From Iris pallida (taxonomy: Eukaryota; Streptophyta; Magnoliopsida; Asparagales; Iridaceae), in NCBI GenBank assembly GCA_029216955.1, contig JANAVB010033217.1:2420147-2484146 (forward strand): 64,000 nt of DNA. The letters are read 5' to 3'. Positions within the stretch are counted from its first letter, which is position 1. Each line of letters opens with the position of its first letter. The notes beneath the pieces were generated by a model. That model worked only from the letters and a program-made list of their open reading frames with translations. It searched no databases and was not told the origin of the DNA. A program made the translations under genes and the position numbers. Below are positions 59,166 to 64,000 of the stretch, piece by piece.

Positions 59166-60533
59166 ATGGCTGCACCCAAGTCCTTCGCGGATGCGGTTGC
59201 AGGCAGAGTTGATGCTCCTCCTAGACTAGCTGCTCGTGTGGTTTCCTCCTTTAAAGGGGCGCCTGCGATCTCGTTCACTGTGGAAGAGGAAGAAGCCCTT
59301 GCTGCTCTTTTGAAATATGCTCTCATTGGGAAGTTTTCGCATAATAAACCCCCGATCGAGGTCATTCGCAAAGTTCTACAAGGGTTTCAGTTTAAGGGAT
59401 CCATTAAGGCGGGTGTCATTGATCGTAAACATATTCTTATCAGACCTTCTATTGAAGAGGATTATCTACGGCTTCGTTCTAAGGAGACGTGGTTCATCAC
59501 TCGTGCTCCAATGCGTATTTTCAAGTGGGAACCAGATTTCACACCATTGATTGAATCAGCCTTCATGCCGGTGTGGGTTAATCTTCCAGATTTACCATAC
59601 CACCTATATGCCAAAGACGCGCTCTTTGCGATTACGTCGGCGATCGGGACACCCCTCAAGATTGATCGGGCAACAGAAGACTTGGCTTGACCTAGTATGG
59701 CAAGGGTTTTTGTTGAGATTGATGCTGGGAAGCCATTGCAGAGAAGAATCTGCATAAACTTAACTAAGAGGAGAAGTTTTTGGCAGAACGTGGAATATGA
59801 GAACACACCATTATATTGTAATTACTGCTTTCATCTAGGACATACAATGGATACTTGTAAGTTGAAGAATAAAGGGAAGGCCATTGTGCAGGAGGAGGAA
59901 ATTGAACCTATCACTAATACCACGACGACCACGCGTCAGTTCCCTACTCAATTGCATGTCTCACCGAACCCAAGAGTGGATGACGGAGTTAATGCGAGTA
60001 GTGCTAACACTAATCCCTCGAGGGGGATTAATAATGATCCTGCAGCAGCCCCAGTTGATCCCAACATGCCGTCATCTCACGTCCCCCTAGGAGCCATAAC
60101 TCCGGCTCCAAGTGGGCCTATCAGCAACGCGGAACCGGAATCCATCCCGGTTGCAGAGGAAAGTGCGGATCCCAAAGATGACATGACGGCGGCAGTAATT
60201 CCTGCTCAGGCCACTTTCGACGCCAACTTGACGCATTTGGAGGATATGGAAGAAGGAGAGTTTCGGGGTCTTCATGGTAACTGGGCAGATATTGTTGAGG
60301 AAGAAGAATTGCATGATCGGAGTGGTGATGGACTGAATGATCCCATGGGGGGAGCTCTGCCATCTGACAATAAAGAAAATTCGGGTGACGACCAAGGAAT
60401 CCAAGACATTCATAAAGAGCCTATGCAGCACGAAATGCAGGCTGCAACAGGACTTCATCAAAAGCGGAAGAAGGGGACGAAGGTGGTGGTGCCAACTGAT
60501 CGAATCACGTGCCCGGCTGCAAGCAAGGCATAA
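59166..60533 (+). pseudogene. ORF1: LINE ORF1 (DUF4283 / CCHC RNA-binding protein), one stop
   Basis: 455 codons from MAAPKSFADAVAGRV, the usual start of plant L1 ORF1. Residues about 30-190 hold the DUF4283-like region (ISFTVEEEEALAALLKYALI, KETWFITRAPMRIFKWEPDF, MPVWVNLPDLPYHLY). A CCHC knuckle, CNYCFHLGHTMDTC, lies at about 218-231, then an acidic, Pro-rich tail. It would coat LINE RNA. The TGA at 59688-59690 lies where this family usually has Arg (LARPSMARV-like, CGA to TGA), and the frame continues past it to 60533. The next ORF starts 22 bp later. Confidence 0.88.
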
Positions 60534-60555
60534 GCTGGTACTATTCAAACCTTTA

Positions 60556-63500
60556 ATGTATAATTTCCTTATATAGAATGTTAGGGGAGTCGCCAACACT
60601 ATGACTCTTAAAAGGCTGAAGACTCTTATAAGACTGCACAACGTAAATTTTCTTGCTATCATTGAACCTAAAGTAGATAGGGAGCTGCTTCTTCGTTATC
60701 GGCTCAAGTTGGGGTTCTCCCATGCTTTTTCTAACGCCAAGAGCAATATTTGGGTTATGGCCAAAGCTAACAGTGAGATTGCGATTATGGATGAGTTCGA
60801 TCAGGCAGTTTCAGTTAGGCTTGTTGATCCTATTTTGCCAGTTGAGACTTTGGTATCGATTGTGCATGGGGAGAATAAGAAAGAAGGTCGCCGGCTTCTA
60901 TGGGATAGATTATTACAACTTCAATGTTCTCAGAGGTTGCCATGGATAGTCGGGGGTGATTTTAATACAGTTCTACGACAGGAGGAGAAAGTGGGGGGTA
61001 GATGTGCTGAAGCGGTGTCAATGCAGGAGTTTGCAAACTTCTAATTGTCTGCGGGAGTGTCTGAATTGCCTTTCACGGAAAGCTCATTTACTTGGGTGAA
61101 GTCTGACAGATTGGATCGTCGTACGTCGCATTTGGATCGAGTGTTCATGGATAGTCAGTAGCATCAATTGGTTCCTTGCTCGATTGAAGATCATTTGAAC
61201 AGGGCGGAATCTGATCACTCGCCTATCCTTGTTAAACTACTGGCACAGCAACAAGGTGTTCGTAAGCCATTCAGATTTTTAGATTTTTGGACTAAGCATG
61301 ATGAATTTTTGTAGCTGATTCAGGGAGCTTGGCATTCAGTGGACCATCACCATGGTCTTACGAAGGTTGCTCTTCGCTTGGATGCGTGCAGGAAGGCCTT
61401 GTCAAAGTGGAGTCGAGCTACATTTGGGGACCTATTTCAAGCAGTGAAGGAAGCAGAGGATAAGGTCCTTGCAGCTGAATTAGTTTACGAAGCTGACGGC
61501 TCCGAGGAGAATAAAGTTGCTCTTGCGCAGACAACTGCAATACTCAAACAACGAGTTCGTATTGAGGAGGAGTATTGGAGGCAAAAGGCTAGGATAAAAT
61601 GGGACTTGGAAGGGGATAAGAATATGGCTTACTTTCATGAATGTGTCAATTATAAAAAGAAGGCTCTCCGAATACATTCGATATCTACTCCTAATGATAT
61701 AGTATTGACTGATAAATCCCAGATTCAATCTTATGCTGTCGAATTCTATTCGACGTTATATCAGCGAGGGGAGATCAAAGAAGATGATGAATTACTCTCG
61801 ATGATCCCATGTTTGGTCGAGGATGGTGAGAATGATCGTCTCATAGCCCTTCCGGCAAAGCAGGAGCTATTTGAAACTATTAAATCATTGGATTTGAATA
61901 GTACGTCGGGACCAGATGGGTTTACTGTGAAATTCTTCCTGAGCAGTTGGGAGATTATCGGTGATGATGTAACTGCGGCTGTGGGTATGTTCTTTGATGG
62001 CTTCTCTCTACCTCGGGCTATTACGAACACATCATTGGTGTTGATACCCAAGATCAAACAGCCGAAATGCTTCTTGGACTATCGACCTATCAGTTTGTGT
62101 TCTGTTTTTAACAAAATTATCTCAAAAACCCTTGCTATTAGACTGGCTCCTCTTCTTCCCAAGCTTATCTCTCCCGAACATAGTGGCTTCGTCAGAGGCC
62201 GAGAAATTGTTGATAATATCATCCTCGCCTAAGAAACAGTGGCTAAGATGAGCAAGAAGCATTGGGGAGGCAATATTACTATAAAGTTGGATATGATGAA
62301 GGCATATGATCGAGTAGATTGGAGATTTCTACTTAAGATGTTGCGGAGATTCGGGTTTCATAACAAATGGGTAGACATGGTGTTAAGATTGCAGAACAAT
62401 GTGTGGTTTTCTCCGCTTATCAATGGGGAATCTGCGGGCTACTTTCAGGCATTCAGAGGAGTTCGTCAGGGTGATCCCGTATCTCCAGCATTATTCATCC
62501 TTGCAGCTGAGGCTCTTTCTCGTAGTCTGAAGCTCCTGCCGTCCACTGAAGGGTTCATCCCGTTCATCTCTCCGAGAGGATGCATGCCTATTACTCACTT
62601 ATCATATGCTGATGATGTGTTATTGTTCTCAGCAGGTGATTTACGATCGATCACATTGGTACAGGAGACTCTGCGTAGATATGAAGATGCGTTCGGGCAA
62701 AAACTTAATGTAGCTAAGACTTCACTCTATGTTTCGGAGAAGACTCATCCTGATCGAATAGCTGAGCTGGCTGATCGAACGGGGTTTGTCATTGGTTCAC
62801 CACCCTTCACATATCTCGGGTGTCCTATGGCAGCAGGTTATAGGAATGCAGATATGTACGAAGAACTTCTCAACAAGGTTCGAGCTAGAGTTGATGGCTG
62901 GCATAACAAAATATTATCACCTGGAGGAAAATTAGTTCTTCTTAAATCTGTGCTAACATCAATACCTGTGTACACGCTGGCTGCGTGTAATCCTCCGTGT
63001 TCAGTCTTGAAGCGCATGGAGGCTATGTTCAGTACTTTCTTTTGGGGCTCGAGCAATGGAGCCCCCAAAAGAAAGTGGTTGGGTTGGGATGCAGTTGCTC
63101 GAACCAAGTCGGAGGGTGGTTTGGGCATCAAGAGATTGGAAGATATTATGAAGGCTTTCACAATCAAATTGTGGTAGAAATTCAGAACACATGAGAGCCT
63201 TTGGGTTCAATTTTTTATGTCGAAATATTGTTCACAGGCAAACTCGACTGAGGTGATGATCACGTCGAACTCTTCACATGTTCGAAAGCGGCTACTGGCA
63301 GGGAGAGAGATGGCTGATCAGTTTATAGTGCAAGATGGGATGGGGCTGCATTGGCGTAGGGTGTCGGGTAGGTTCATACTTGCTTCTGCGTGGGATATTT
63401 CTCGAAGACAATGGCCGCTCAATCCATCCTTCATACATATATGGGGAACATGTATACCCTATAAATGGTCAATCCTGTTGTGGCGGGTGCTTCATCACAA

Positions 63501-63762
63501 ACTTCCTACAGACGAGCACATTATGAATATAGGATACAACATGGCCTCTAAGTGCCATTGTTGCGTTCTTAGCTCGGTTGAATCCATGGAGCATATTTTT
63601 CATACTGGAGAGTTGGCTACAGATATATGGTTCCTTATGCAGAATGAATTTATGATTAAGGGAAGGAGCTCGTCATTGCTACAGAGAATGCAAAAGTGGT
63701 CGCGGGAGAAGCATCAATGCAAAAGTGGTCGTGGGGGAAGCATCTTCATCGTCGACAGATAG
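60556..63762 (+). pseudogene. ORF2: LINE ORF2 (endonuclease and reverse transcriptase), six in-frame stops
   Basis: One continuous frame from ATG 60556 to the frameshift at 63719. Endonuclease: NVRGVAN, IEPKV, GGDFN (about 60955) and SDHSP (about 61213). RT: KCFLDYRPISLCSVFNKIIS, SGFVRGREIVDNI, LDMMKAYDRVDW, RGVRQGDPVSPALF and the intact YADD box (62605-62616). C-terminal zinc-binding region: SILLWRVLHHKLPTDEHI, KCHCC. Stops lie at 60574, 61042, 61159, 61312, 62230 and 63175, each one C-to-T or G-to-A step from a plausible codon. It would nick target DNA and prime cDNA there; this copy cannot, because of the stops. Confidence 0.9.
63690..63747 (+). repeat. 29-bp tandem duplication inside ORF2
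   Basis: GCAAAAGTGGTCGCGGGAGA.. at 63690-63718 is repeated at 63719-63747 with two differences. Being 29 bp, it shifts the frame: the annotated frame runs into a stop at 63760, while the frame continuing after the second unit gives the expected C-terminus. Confidence 0.92.
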
Positions 63763-63899
63763 GAGTCAGGGCGATTATCTGGGTGTTATGGAAAAATCGT
63801 AACAAATGGCACTACGAAGGACACAAGTTCTCGAAGGAGTTGCTGGTGAAGAAAATCCATAGACAAATTACTAAGGCTACAATCAGGTGTTCCCACTAG
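63719..63899 (+). pseudogene. LINE ORF2 C-terminus in the shifted frame
   Basis: After the duplication the next frame reads GVRAIIWVLWKNRNKWHYEG, the usual closing segment of plant L1 ORF2 (W-x-LW-x-x-RN-x-x-F/Y-E), and stops at 63897-63899. Confidence 0.8.
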
Positions 63900-63962
63900 C
63901 TGAATGTTTCTAGGAGGAAGTATGGTTGTTGGTCATGTACATGAGTTTTGGTTTTCCATATG

Positions 63963-63968
63963 AATAAA
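63963..63968 (+). terminator. LINE poly(A) signal
   Basis: AATAAA in the 3' UTR, 64 bp after the ORF2 stop, followed by an A/T-rich end that merges into (TA)n. Confidence 0.75.
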
Positions 63969-64000
63969 AGGTGGTTCTTTTAAATATATATATATATATA

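Larger units (their letters stand above)
59073..63984 (+). mobile_element. L1-type LINE, nearly full length, inactive
   Basis: CpG-rich 5' leader (59073-59165), ORF1, ORF2 and a short 3' UTR with AATAAA (63963-63968) in the standard L1 order. Both ends adjoin (TA)n, so any target duplication is hidden in the microsatellite. ORF1 has one in-frame stop; ORF2 has six plus a frameshifting 29-bp duplication. Otherwise the frames are long and well preserved, so the copy is fairly recent. Confidence 0.9.

Overview
The window is plant nuclear DNA, almost certainly from an angiosperm with a repeat-rich genome. The evidence is Ty3/Gypsy retrotransposons of the Tekay/Del and Tat types, CACTA transposons, a plant L1-type LINE with a DUF4283-like ORF1, plant MITEs and long (TA)n tracts. 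I cannot name the species. No intact host gene is visible. The only intact long reading frame I would defend as a real protein is one retrotransposon gag (5843-7057, minus). Everything else coding is decayed or exon-sized.

Layout. (1) 1-888 and 21092-23794 are one older segment, split by the retrotransposon insertion at 889-21086. It holds a few exon-like pieces, a ~223-bp tandem repeat and, at 23407-23794, the right end of a CACTA element whose left end is not in the window. (2) 889-21086 is a minus-strand Gypsy element with ~4.85-kb LTRs and a 1.67-kb interior carrying only decayed gag. Its 3' LTR is split by a younger minus-strand Gypsy element, 2108-10923, with 3.62-kb LTRs, a 1.57-kb interior and an intact gag but no pol. 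Both insertions have matching 5-bp target duplications (GTTTG and CCTAT). The uninterrupted LTR copy at 16229-21086 preserves the pre-insertion site. (3) 23795-about 35750 is a Tat-type Gypsy element with a decayed plus-strand pol and, downstream, a long decayed antisense reading frame resembling the plant mobile domain, plus a second short antisense ORF and an LTR-like end. (4) About 35757-51430 is a plus-strand Tekay/Del-like element with its 5' LTR cut on the left, an initiator-Met-type primer site, gag, protease, reverse transcriptase and RNase H. Its integrase is cut off and its 3' LTR is broken by a 9.3-kb CACTA element (40565-49896), with part of that LTR inverted on the far side. (5) 51540-54091 is a solo LTR. 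(6) 54480-56776 carries an Ogre/Tat-type LTR end, its primer site and leader remnants. (7) 56777-58280 is a truncated third relative of the outer LTR family. (8) 58281-59072 is a (TA)n region holding a 465-bp foldback MITE. (9) 59073-63984 is an essentially complete L1-type LINE inactivated by in-frame stops and one 29-bp duplication.

How the parts relate. The window records serial nested insertion. The pol-less Gypsy pair (TR-GAG type) must have moved with reverse transcriptase and integrase supplied by another element. The inner copy looks recent: about 20 differences counted by eye in the first ~1.4 kb of its LTR pair, outside the microsatellites. The outer copy, the Tekay-like element, the Tat element and the LINE are progressively more damaged, largely by C-to-T and G-to-A changes as expected for methylated, silenced DNA.

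Limits. All comparisons were made by eye. No database search, alignment program or RNA evidence was available. Family names rest on motifs.
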